Notes under the pieces: model-generated
Told to the model about the DNA's origin: nothing
Databases searched by the model: none
Seen by the model: the letters and a program-made list of their open reading frames with translations, nothing else
Program-made: the position numbers and the translations under genes
NCBI GenBank assembly: GCA_023375675.1
Contig: JALQBC010000058.1
Span: 62,001-126,000, forward strand
Length of the DNA: 64,000 nt
DNA from: Cytospora piceicola
Lineage: Eukaryota; Ascomycota; Sordariomycetes; Diaporthales; Cytosporaceae
Reading direction: 5' to 3'
Part shown: positions 1 to 10,310 of the stretch, one piece after another
Position numbering within the stretch: the first letter of the stretch is position 1
Layout of the letters: each line of letters opens with the position of its first letter

Positions 1-440
1 TGCCTCTCCTGGCTATCAGGTAGTACTCGCCGTAATTAGAGCTTCACAAACACCAAGACTCCTTCCACTCCTTGAATCCTTCTCCTACATAATGGTTATC
101 ACTTGTTGGTGCATCAAGTTCGCCTCTTTCAGACTTTCGGCCTTCTCACAAATTCGTCTTCCCATTACAGCACATTATCATCTTCACCTACCATTATCTC
201 TGGACTATCCATACTTTGGCGTACCTTCGACATTTGCCTCTTGTTTGCTTCATACTCTCACCACATAATCTACATCTCTTCACACACCAACACCATCACT
301 TACCAGTAGTCAAAGGCTATCAGATCTACCCAACTCTGTCAGTAATTCGCCTCCTTGGTTCCACCAAACCTTTTACGTACATCCCCAAGATCAAAAACGT
401 TATACGATCCCAAGAGACAAAACCGCCGACACAAACAATC
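1..440. other. Intergenic / 5' leader of the first gene
   Basis: This stretch has no ORF with coding character. It is pyrimidine-rich on the plus strand (many ctc/ttc/cac runs) as it nears the ATG at 441, which is typical of a fungal promoter and 5' untranslated leader. No partial gene entering from the left edge can be recognised. Confidence 0.6.
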
Positions 441-2082
441 ATGTCGCCCTACAAGAGGGTAGAGAACCGCAAGTACAACCAGGACGAGATCAACTACGTC
501 CTCTCTCGAGCTCAGGCCGGCTGGGACAATGACACCATCGCCAAGGCCTTCAAGCGAGACCACGCCCAGTACTGGGGGGACCGCGAGTTCAACAAGAAGC
601 AGGTGGCCTACATACGCACAAGCTACAAGATGCCCTGGGGGTAAGCGTTCCTCCCGCTTCCTTTTCACGTTTGACAGATACGCTGATGGAGGCGTTTGCA
701 GTATGATCGAGACGCACACGGGCCCAATGCCCCAGTTCCCCAAGTCGCCAGCATCAGAAGCTACCCCGGGACCCAGCTCGAGGGCACGACAGAAGGCGAA
801 ACAGGTTGCCAGGCAGCCCGACGGAACACACCCGAGAGCTCCGAACCCAGCCGTCGAGCCTGTTAACAACTTCAGACCCACGGCGGGTGCTCAGCTTCAA
901 CAAACACACACATACGGGGGCGTGACCGCCGGTTCGAGCATCCAGGGCCAGGCACTCCCACCCCGTCTGACGGATACGGCAAACAATACAAACGGAACGG
1001 GCGATGCCCTCCTCAGACAGCAGCCTGCCAACCCTGGCAGCTCCCCAGCTGGGGACTTCTTCGGCTTGAATCCCTCTAGTACAGGACTAGCCTCAGGAGA
1101 CTTTGACTTTTCCAGCTTCGACTTCCCCGACGATGAATTCACGAGTGGAGGCGCAGAGGAAGCTGGTGCCAGCAATGCTGACTTTGCGGCCTTCCTCGGT
1201 GGCCAGCAAGCTCGAGAATCGTCTAAGCAGGCACATGGAGCCGCCAACGTCAACCAGAGCCATGGAGGAGCCCCAGCCCAGAAGGGCAACGCCGGTACCG
1301 GTGTAACAAACCCGTTGGACTTTGGTCACAGCACCACTTCTGCACCTGGGACTGGCCCCGGCTCGAACATCGGTGACGGCTCCGGACAGGTTCCGGACGT
1401 GCCAGAGCTGCCCGACTTCCTTGCCAACAAGCCCATCCAGTCCGTCGAGCGGGAGCAACCAGCCACCGCGGCGGCCCACCTGCCCCAATCCGGCACCGTT
1501 CACGACGCCGGCCCCGACACGCCGGCCCAGGCCGCCCCCGGCGCCCGGTTCCCCCCCGGGTACACGACGGCCGGCGCCGTCTTCCGCGACGCCCACGGCG
1601 TCTGGTACTACGACCCCCACGGCGGCTGCCACGTCGCGCTCGGCCACCGGCACGACTGGGACGGGGGCGTGCACTTCGGCGGCGAGGAGAGCGTGACCCA
1701 GAGCTTCGCCCTCATGCACAAGAGGGAGGGCGTCGGCTTCCTCCTCGGCCTGGCCGCCGGGCAGGCGCTCTGCGGCGGCGGCGGCGGCGGCGGCGGCGCT
1801 GCTCCCTCGCCGGACAGCCTGCGGGCCGCCGCCGAGGTCGCCCGGGGGGCGCTGCCCGAGGAGAGGCAGGCGAGCGTGACGGTGCCCGACCCCGCGGTCG
1901 TGCAGCGGCTCATGGGCGTCAACGGGCAGCTGCCCGGCAGCTATTACTACGAGCCCTTCACGAACAGGGTCGTCCAGTATGACCTGCCGGCTGGCCTTGC
2001 TTCTCAGAATGGCAAGCAGGGCAATGTTACCGGGAGCCGTTCTAACCAGGGTGCCGGTGCATCTGGAGGACCAACTCAGTAG
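441..2082 (+). CDS. Uncharacterised 526-aa protein with HTH-like N-terminus
   Basis: Two exons, 441-640 and 702-2082. The 61-bp intron 641-701 has donor GTAAGC and acceptor GCAG, and joining keeps the frame to give 526 aa. Residues 1-67 form a compact basic segment (starts MSPYKRVENRKYNQDEIN, then a predicted helix with DNDTIAKAF) that resembles a helix-turn-helix or Myb-like fold; this is inference from pattern only. Residues about 70-360 are low-complexity, rich in Pro, Gly, Ser, Ala and Gln. A second ordered-looking part follows (about 365-490) with GVWYYDPHGG, HRHDWDGGVHF and SYYYEPFTNRVVQYDLP, interrupted by a Gly9 tract encoded by a GGC repeat near 1771-1797. DNA from about 1430 to 1960 is much richer in GC than its surroundings. 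I do not recognise a named family. A nuclear DNA-binding role is possible but unproven. Confidence 0.75.
1771..1799 (+). repeat. GGC trinucleotide run encoding polyglycine
   Basis: A run of gcggc units inside the first gene encodes nine consecutive glycines in the 526-aa protein. Such a tract is expected to vary in length between isolates. Confidence 0.85.
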
Positions 2083-2778
2083 GTCCAAGAACGTGCAAGC
2101 ATCAAGATTCGCGTAGTTTTAGACCTCAACAAATGATACCCACACAACAACTTTGTTCCTGAATTATCTTGGGTGCTTCGTAGTCTGTTTATACAAGGTA
2201 ATAAGAAACTTCCTATTACCTGGCATTACGGAGAGTCAGACAAGGGAGGATACACCGCTGGTATGGCCCCAACAAGGAGAGACACACTTTACCGATTGGT
2301 AAAGACTAGGTCGCTCTCATTCTTTCGAAGTAGCCCACACACAAGTTCTCAACATAGCAGGATCGATGAGAATGCTACAACTAATAAGTATAGATTGATG
2401 TGCTTCTCAAACTCGAAGCTAAGTAGACTGTACTGTATCAGATTTTGCCTCCCATACCCAAACAGCGCCAATGACAGACAATAAGCCGACCGAGTAAGGG
2501 GTATCGTGCTGGGAAGGAACGAGCTGACTAGAAAAAAGGGGATAAGGAATGGGTCGTGTATGATATATATATGCTCCCCGAAGTCATTCATCATGAAGAT
2601 GGCCGCCCAGCTGAGAACTTTTGTGAGAAATAAGGGGAAAGAAACAAGGTATTTGAAAATCCCACCCGCATCTTCCGTTGTTAGTGTGTGGTTGGTTTCG
2701 GTCCATGCTGAGGGTGAGGTAAAGCTCTTCCAAGCAGAGTGGGCAGGCGTCGCGTCCGCAATGGTTCACTTTAGCACC
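2083..2778. other. Convergent intergenic spacer
   Basis: This separates two genes that converge, so it should hold two 3' untranslated regions. It is relatively AT-rich with no convincing ORF, RNA gene or repeat beyond a short tatatata tract near 2563-2570. Confidence 0.6.
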
Positions 2779-5258
2779 TCACACTGCAATGCTAACGTTC
2801 TTCCTGTTCTCAGCCTCCTCCAGCGGGAACCCAAACACCAGCCTGAACAGCACCCTCAGGAACGAGTACTGCTGCCCCGACCTCAACATCATCCAGCCCA
2901 CACTCTTCGCGACGTCTGTGGCGTTAACCCTCTTGCCCCTGCCCGGCAGCGACGCCGCCGTCCGGAAGGTGGCGTCCGCCAGCACCAGGTTCTTGTAGTT
3001 CTGCAGCAGCGTCGCGTGGCTGGGAAGGGAACCAAACGACCCCGCGGGCAGCTTCTGGATGAACGCCTGCAGGGACGCCGCGCCGCTCTTGCTGCCCTCG
3101 CCTGTGGTGGAGTCGCGGCTGAAGCCAATGTTCATGGCCGCCTTGAGGATCAACATCTTGATCCGGGTTATGTTGATGTCCTCGGCTGCGGTCGCTGTAG
3201 TGGCCGTGCTGCTCGTCTTTGCGCTGGACTGTGAGTAGCCTGACAGGTTGCTCGCGCTGCTGGACCACCGCCCACCGCGCGACCCGCCCTGGCTGCCGCT
3301 GTCGTGGCTGGTCGCGAGGACAAGGATGTTGGGAAGCCGTGGGCTTTCGCTGCCGGGGGAGATAGGCGTGTCGCCCGTGTCCTCGAACTCGGTCACCGGC
3401 GTCTCGGGTACTGGCGGTGGCTTGGTGCGGCGAGGGGCAGCATCTTCTGGCAGGCTCTTCATGCTGTCTCGTTTGGAGTGCATTGATGACCGGCTCGTTG
3501 TTGACCGCACATCCGACGCCTGGCTCTGCTGGAAAATCCCGACCTGGCCGGGCCTCGGCGTACCTCGATCCGGCCGGACCTGCGTCCATCCCTCCCTGAA
3601 CATGTCGCACAGCTCCCAGCAGGCCTGTACCGCGGATCCCAAAAGCTCTTCATCTGCCGGCCTCCCATCGCGCGAGTTTTGTCGCAAGCTGAATAGCATC
3701 TCGGCTAGTGACCAACATGCCCTGAGAAGAGAGTCCGTCTCCTCCGCCAGTTCGCTTCGCTGCTTCATCAGGCGATGGCAAAGCGTTATGTAAAAGTCCA
3801 AAGTCCTCTCGCGGAATGCTTCTGGCAAGTTCCGGCTGTCCTGGGCACTGTAAAGGCTGTTGAAGAAAGTCAGCCATTGTGTCTTGAAAGTTGGATGTGC
3901 GGGTCTCCTTACTGGTTGTTGAGCTCAAAGCTGACCCGCAGGACAGAGTCGCCCACCTCGTCCTTCCTTGTCCGCACATCAAACAGCGATTGGCAAAAGT
4001 CTCGGCACAGGTCCAAGTTTGTCCGCATGTTGAAGGACTCATCGGTTTCGTCTCGACTGTGGTACAGTTTCTGGCAGAGTTTCCAGCAACTCTTCCACGC
4101 CTTTTCATGGGCATCCGGGGTCCCAGAGCTGTTGAAGACCCGTTCGCGGTGGATCGAGCTGAGATTAGCCAGTGTATTGCACATTTTCCAGCATTGTTCC
4201 AAAGCTGTCTCCAGGGCCCTGATCTCAGGTTCATCAATAGTGGCTGGGGTCACAAATCGATCGCCGAAGCGCGAATCCGTCTCTGCATCTGTTTCCCCTT
4301 CATGGCTTTCAGGAATTACTAGGTCCAGCTGTCAGTATTGAAACATTCAAGGAATTGTCGACAATGCTCACATTCAAGACTGCTCGCGCTACTGGACCGT
4401 AACCTGGCAGTTTCCCCGAGGACATCCTGTAGGTTCTGGGCCTGAGGTGTCGCAGTATCCAGAGAATATCTTGTTGGCCTTACATTGGTCGAGATCGGCG
4501 GCGGCGTCGGATGCGAGGAAGTTTGGCTCTGTAAGTCCTGGTTAGGCCTATATCTACCACATAGAGAACGCAAGCGAAGTACCTTGTTGTACTCGCTCTC
4601 AGGCGGACTAATGATATCGTCTGGTTTTTCCGTTGACCTCCTCGAGTCGGGCGATGCCTATTCTCCTTTAGTTTCTGGGTGATCCTCCGCAAAGATTGAG
4701 CGTTCAACGCACCCATTGGTGAAAGCTTTCAGGGGCATGTATGACCGAAACAGCCTCCTCGCTCGATGACCGCACGGAGTCAGGTAGGTTGGTTCTTAAT
4801 GATTTGAGCTGAGAGAGCGTCAGCCAAGATCCATCCAAACAACAAACCCCCGGATCTTCTGACCTGCCGAGGGCTTCCGTTGTCAACCGGTACAGCCTGA
4901 CTACCAGTCTCCGAGAGGGCTTCATCCTCGATCTCCGTGGTCTCCGTGCCGTTCGAGGTGACCGGAGAAGGACCGACTATGTCACTAGACGGGCTCATGA
5001 GATGTGCAGAGTGCGACCTCACATAAGAGTTGGGCCGAAGGGACTGAGAATCGATAGGGTTTGGGGCAGACCTGGAGGGGCAAGCCAAGGTTAGCGGTGG
5101 CGAGCGGCGAAGGTGATGACACAACAGATGGCGCATCAACATATTCCAGGGCGAGTAGTCCTGTGTATCACAATAGATCTCACTGACATGTCTTGAAAAG
5201 AAAAAGAGGTCGCCATAAAGTTTCCAGTTGAGTGTCTCATCGGAGCCTCGAGAGCCAT
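2779..5258 (-). CDS. Uncharacterised 693-aa protein with repeated Cys-Trp helix motif
   Basis: Seven exons on the minus strand: 5188-5258, 4864-5071, 4713-4808, 4583-4657, 4372-4528, 3913-4318, 2779-3847. The six introns (5072-5187, 4809-4863, 4658-4712, 4529-4582, 4319-4371, 3848-3912) have GT-AG ends and CTGAC/CTAAC-like branch points, and all junctions keep frame. The first 200 residues are Ser/Pro-rich and look disordered. Residues about 235-425 hold an imperfectly repeated helical unit built on CWK(M/L)C / CWSLA / CWELC (Cys-Trp at 245-246, 280-281, 382-383 and 414-415, with degenerate copies at 307-311 and 361), usually followed by an Arg and acidic residues. A disordered Ser/Thr/Pro segment follows. 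The last 80 residues are well-ordered and end in FRLVFGFPLEEAENRKNVSIAV. I recognise it only as a conserved-looking fungal protein of unknown function. The start (exon 1) is the least certain part. Confidence 0.75.
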
Positions 5259-5711
5259 GACCTTTAGCTAGGGCCCTGAGCAGTTCGAAGAAGATGTGAG
5301 TGAACAAATGAGGTTGTTTGTCGCCGGGGAAGTGCTGTGTCGGGGCGCGGCACAGACAACAAGCTTAAAGTGACATCAACGTTGGGCCGGGTCACCGTAC
5401 TACCGCAGTGGGAGGCGGCGGTGATGATGATGATGAGGAGGATGATAATAATGATGACAACAAGAACCTCGGAACCGGTCGTCGGGCGAAGCAAGGCAGA
5501 TCCAGCCTGCTTAGAAACGGTCGCCGAAGGTTGCCCACCAGAGATGGCCGGGATTGTGACAGTGCGGCTGTCCGTGGAAGTTCTTTGGAAGGAAGGACGA
5601 GACCGTGGGCGGAGGGGCAGTTAGGTTGCGTGCCTATTAAGAGCTACCCACCTCGATGACAAGGTTGTGTACTCAAGTATGTTTGTACCTAAGGCAGGGT
5701 TGCGAACACCA

Positions 5712-5721
5712 GGGGGGGGGG
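5712..5721 (+). repeat. G10 homopolymer
   Basis: Ten consecutive G bases lie in intergenic DNA upstream of the gene starting at 5258. Confidence 0.85.
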
Positions 5722-6346
5722 CGTAGTCAGACAGGGACAAGGCTTCGAGGACCACCAATTCCTGGCGCAGGGGATGGATGCAGATGCGAATTAGAAGGAA
5801 GAACAAATAGTCCAAGAGTGCTGGGTTACTGTGGAAGACAGGCCGTTCAAAAAGATCTCCAGATTATCAATCAATGGAGCAGATGGCAGATGGCAGATGG
5901 CTGGAGCCGCGAAGATCTACACCACGCGGGAGGACGTAGCTCATGCGGGAAATGCTCCGGTGGGTTGGGTCTCTGATACAACGGTGACAGACCCACGTTC
6001 AAGAGGGTCGCGAGTTGCACGAAGCAGCAGAAGACGCGTGAACAAGTGGAGGAACGGGTGGATGGAGGGTAGACAGCGGCAAGGCGGATTGAGGGAAGAG
6101 GGGGGAACAGGCGCAAGTTGAAGGAAGAGTTGAGTGTCGAGTATCGAGTGTTGGTGTCTGTCGTTGCTGTCAGACTAGACGAAGATCAGATTTGGGATGC
6201 GCCTCAGGCCCTCGTGTTCGAGCCGTGTAAGTCCAGGTAAGAAGGAAGGATGCTGATCAGCCTAGAGGACTGGTCGACCTGGGGAATTGGTTGGTTGATG
6301 GGGTGGGAAGTTGGTTCGAAGACGAGCCCCTCGAAGAGGGAACGAA

Positions 6347-6366
6347 CAACAACAACAACAACAAAA
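6347..6366 (+). repeat. AAC trinucleotide microsatellite
   Basis: A run of about six AAC units followed by A-rich sequence, in intergenic DNA. It is a simple-sequence repeat with no sign of coding use. Confidence 0.8.
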
Positions 6367-7035
6367 AGTACAATATGGGGTAACCGAAGAAAAGAGGCAG
6401 CGCTTCCATGCGACCAGATCCCACAGATTTTATTTGTCGCGCAGTCGGGCAATGGCAGGACGGACGGATGGGCCAGGCTCCAACTCGGTTAACAGCGAGC
6501 GTACAGTAAACAATGGAAGAAAAAAAAAGAGGCTTGAAATTGAAAAGGGCAGTTTCCCACGGCGCGACCAGTTGACTTCGTATCTATCAGGGCAAGTGAG
6601 TGAGTGTATGTTCAGCTATGTCAATCGCTGGGTGCGACAAGGCCGAATCCAGGTCGAAATCAATCACGGACGGTGGTGTTTCTGTGGGAATGACCACTTC
6701 AGCCTGCAGATGCGCGTGTTTTTCAGTCCCCCTTTGAGCTCCTCTCAATTGCATGCAGCCAGTGAGAAGGCGGCAATGCGGCGTTTTGGTGGGATGGTGG
6801 GATGGTCAAGGTTGTCTTCCACAATGAGCTGCATGCAACGACAGGCTCCGGCGCTTAGAGCTGGTGGTTAGCCTGGTGGCCTCGCCTCTTTCAGCAAGTC
6901 ACATCGACCACGACCTGCATTACCCCTGTCTATAGCATGCCGAGCGTCCTTGGAGACTACTTAAGTGCCCACGTAAATGGACATAAATGGACTGTTGAAA
7001 ATACCAATACATACTTAGGTAAGTACTCAAGTGTG

Positions 7036-7053
7036 TACCTACTTAAGTAGGTA
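7036..7053. repeat. Perfect 18-bp palindrome tacctacttaagtaggta
   Basis: This 18-base sequence is its own reverse complement. It belongs to a set of related short palindromes (core tacctaggta or acttaagt) seen in several intergenic regions of this window: 21913-21942, 34338-34347, 35728-35778, 51504-51515 and 56936-56992. Confidence 0.85.
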
Positions 7054-9599
7054 TCCATAACCATAACCAAAACCATGTCCATGTCCATGTCAATATCCAT
7101 TTCCATATTCATGGAGGATAATGGCCTGGAAGGATGGACAAGTCCTCGGCAAGAAACCTTAATACGGCTGACCGGCCGAACTTTCACCGTCTGGTATCTC
7201 GGCGCGAGATGTCCCAGTCTCAACTCACAGTCCCGATAGACCGGGATGAGAAGCAGGAAGATGGAGCATGGCCATCAAAAGCAATCGTCGTCTTCTTCAA
7301 GAGCCAATAGAGCTCAGAGCCCAGGACCACAGACGCCCAGGAGGATCCGGCCATATGCATCAATGTCACGGGGGTTTCTTCTTTAGGGTGAGTTTCTATT
7401 GTCCATGGGTTGACTTGACATAGATATGGTACATATAGAGCCAGCAGTTGTCCCCGCGGGTTCGAACCTCTGGGGTCCCAGGTGCTGTTGGTTCTGTGGT
7501 CTCTCATGTTGGGAGCTCAATTCTTCAAGGACGTGTTGTTGATGAAATTTTTGTTATTGTTGATTGTTGTTGGGTGGTAGCACAAAGTTCCTGTACGACG
7601 AACACACCCATGAAATGCAATAGTACCAGTTGACCACTACCGAAAGAGGCGGTATTGGGAAGTCTAATAAGTCCAATCTTAGAAGTATGTAAATCGTAGG
7701 TATTACGCCTCTGATCCTCATCCACCTGGGCATAACAAGCCTTTACTCTTTCGTTCTTTCGTCATAGAAGTAGGTTTTGTAGATGATTTATAAGATCCAG
7801 ATAAAAATTCTCTTGTCTTTTGTCTTTTGTTTCAACATGCCCCTCGGTGGATTCGTCTCGCCATTTTCTCACCGGCCTATGCCCGTGAGTCCCGAAGATC
7901 TGGGAACCCTCTTCATTCTGGGTTTAGCGTCTTTTGCTATATTTGATCCAATTTCCAGGCGCTGTCAGATCTCAGGGTCGATCAATTGATCATGACCCTG
8001 CTATTCATGATTTATGTAGTGTACAATCAAGTTTTTCGAGCTGCTTGCCGTCCATGGTGTGATACTGTTGCTCAGTTTGTTCACAAAAGTGTCTCTTGAG
8101 TTAGTCAGTATGGATTTTGAAGGATCACGGTAGAATAGTCAAAACGTTCTAGTATATGTTGGTCGTTGCGGCGGGAAGAAGCTTGCCGGGACTTTTCTTC
8201 TTCCAGCCATTCCAGCCGTTCCAGCCCAGCAGCCCAATCGAGCGAGGAACGATTCCCGTCAGCTCCTTGATTGACAGCCGGCGTGGGTCATTGTCTAGCG
8301 TAGGGCCTTGTCCCGGTTGATCAGACCAGTGTAGATTCTCGGGACGAGTGAGCATCCAGAGACGGCCGTCCCAGAGGGACACCGGTGTGTGGTCTTGCCT
8401 CTGACACGTCTCTTTGCCTTCTGCTTGGTCGCCCTACGAGGATCTTCACTACGGTGCTTGCGTCAGTCGGTACATAGTCCTGGAATGCGTGGCATTTGCT
8501 CCCTGTGGATTCCTCATCCCCAGCTTAGTGGCTGAATGGGACGAAAATTTGAAGAATATTGTAGGGTACATATACAGGTAGAATCTCCGGACCGAGCCTG
8601 CGCCGCAAGGAGAGCAGGACAGTTCGGGTTCATGAAACGGATTCTCCTGCATGTTGGTTCCTCGCCTTGGCGGAGTGGCTCCCTGATTCGGACCACCTCG
8701 CGGACCCTCTGTCGCGACCTGACCGCCTTGTCAGACGTCGACACGTCGCTGAACTTTAAGCCCAAGATGCAGGTTGTCCCCATGGCTCGCTGCATGTTAA
8801 GCGCCGAGTAGGTTGAAAAGTTCCGCTCCGCTGTTTTGCTGTTGGCCAGGTAGCCTAGTACGTGTAAACAAATTCCTGCACCGCGGCAAACGGTACCTTT
8901 GGGCCAGGACGTGACCGCAGCATTTATGATAAGTCTTCAGTCTTGACGTCTAGAGATCTACCATGTGTGGTAATAGACGCCAACGTCGGCTAAGTGGCAG
9001 GCCCCGTAAATATTCGCTCAGACGTCACATGATGAGTCTGGGAAGGGAGATGTTTGTGTTGGGACAATCTCCGTAGGGGCGTTCGTTATGCGAGCGTCTT
9101 TTGAGCATGGTGTTATGTGTGTCTGTCTATACAGTTTCTGAGCCTACTTCTGCCAACATCCGAGTCTCTGATCAAGGCGCTTTTCGGCCAAAGAGCCACG
9201 CATGAGGACCGGGGACACCACGTACGAAAAGAATAGCTCTGTTCAGACAGTCCATTCGATGCCTCCAAATGATATACGGCGCACTCCACAAACCCGCGGT
9301 CTCTCCCAAACAGTCCGTTTCTTGGCGTGAACCATCGGTGTCTTTTTGCTTTGCTTTGCGTTCCCCAAGCAAGACGCACGCATGCTCTACTAGATCCAGC
9401 AACTTGTGCCCCTCCGCGACCATCTCTGAGGCTGGTGTATTCGCATCGTCGGACGCCCGTGTGCCGTTACGCAAACTGACCCGTTCTTATGTTGTCGCCA
9501 TCAAGAGGTACACCTCGTGCCGATTACCCGCATCGAAAACCCACAGACCAAAACGCCAACGCAATGAACACTTTTGTTATTTGTCGTTCTTCTAATCCA

Positions 9600-10047
9600 T
9601 TATTGGGGGTTGTCGTGGGCCAGAGCGCCCTTCTTGACCTCGCGGCCATCGGGAGTGTACCTAGAACAAGTTAGCATGTTGCTAACGATGGGCTGCTGCA
9701 GCCGTTCGAGCCGTAGAGATGGCTATTGTAGAGTTTAGAGACGTACTTGAGCAGCTTCTCAATCAGGTCGACGTGGGTCATGATCATACGGCGGCAGCAG
9801 TACCGCTTGCAGCCGAGCTGATCCATAGCATCACTGTGGCGCAATGTCAGTCCAGTCGCGGATACGACTCTCAGACGAGATGTTGGCTTCTCTTACCCAT
9901 CAGGGACGTTGTCGTCAATCAGGGCGAGGTAGCGCTCCCAGAGATCGCCTGTCACCTGTGTCGCAATCAGCCATTTGGTCCGCGTGTAGCGTCATGATGG
10001 AGCTAGCTAACCTTCCCGCAGGAGAAGCACCGAATGGGGATAATCAT
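9600..10047 (-). CDS. RPB10: RNA polymerases I, II and III subunit RPABC5 (Rpb10)
   Basis: Four exons on the minus strand: 10012-10047, 9897-9955, 9747-9833, 9600-9660, with introns 9956-10011, 9834-9896 and 9661-9746. The spliced product is 80 aa. It begins [12 protein letters not shown] and contains the family signature [19 protein letters not shown]. The four zinc ligands of Rpb10 are present as Cys7, Cys10, Cys44 and Cys45. Rpb10 is a small essential subunit shared by all three nuclear RNA polymerases, where it helps hold the two largest subunits to the Rpb3/Rpb11-type assembly platform. The protein is slightly longer than yeast Rpb10 (70 aa) at the C-terminus. It is transcribed divergently from NAN1 across 263 bp. 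All exons are short, so gene finders that need long ORFs would miss it. Confidence 0.96.
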
Positions 10048-10310
10048 CTTGATGGTCCTTCGTAGAGGAAACAGAGGCGATCAGGGCGTTGTGAAGTCGT
10101 GAAAGAAGGTAAATTCGGCAGGTATGGAATTCTTAGTCCGGCGATACGCAGTTGGGGGCTAGTGTCCACTTTTAAATTTCTTATCGCTTTCTTATCGTGG
10201 AAATTTCTCAGCGAGGACCCCAGGAACTGGTACATGAGTTTTTGCAGACCGCGATCCGAGCCCGTTTTCCTCACCTATTCCAGCACAACTCATCTTAATT
10301 CCCTGTCACC
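10048..10310. promoter_or_regulatory. Bidirectional promoter between RPB10 and NAN1 with duplicated motif
   Basis: Only 263 bp separate the start codons of RPB10 (minus) and NAN1 (plus). At 10177-10197 the ten-base sequence tttcttatcg occurs twice, one base apart, and aaatttct occurs at both 10174-10181 and 10201-10208. The cttatcg repeat reads cgataag on the other strand. Both genes serve ribosome and RNA polymerase production, so shared control is plausible; assignment of these motifs as regulatory sites is inference. Confidence 0.6.

Larger units (their letters stand above)
5259..9599. other. 4.3-kb gene-poor region
   Basis: No ORF here shows a recognisable domain, consistent splice pattern or coding-like character; the longest open frames (about 90-190 codons) look like chance. 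Contents that can be seen: a GAT/GAC-rich microsatellite (about 5421-5460), a ten-G run at 5712-5721, an AAC repeat (about 6347-6363), a perfect 18-bp palindrome at 7036-7053, and a degenerate (CATGTC/CATATC)n tract at 7073-7110. The left part should hold the promoter of the minus gene starting at 5258, and the right part the 3' region of RPB10. Confidence 0.6.

Noticed and set aside
1093..2088. 331-codon minus-strand open frame
   Set aside because: A GC-rich shadow of the 526-aa protein gene, whose splice structure and composition are more convincing.
7440..7490. Sequence ggttcgaacct resembling a tRNA T-loop
   Set aside because: The stem around it does not pair over five bases, and no acceptor stem, D arm or anticodon arm is present on either strand.
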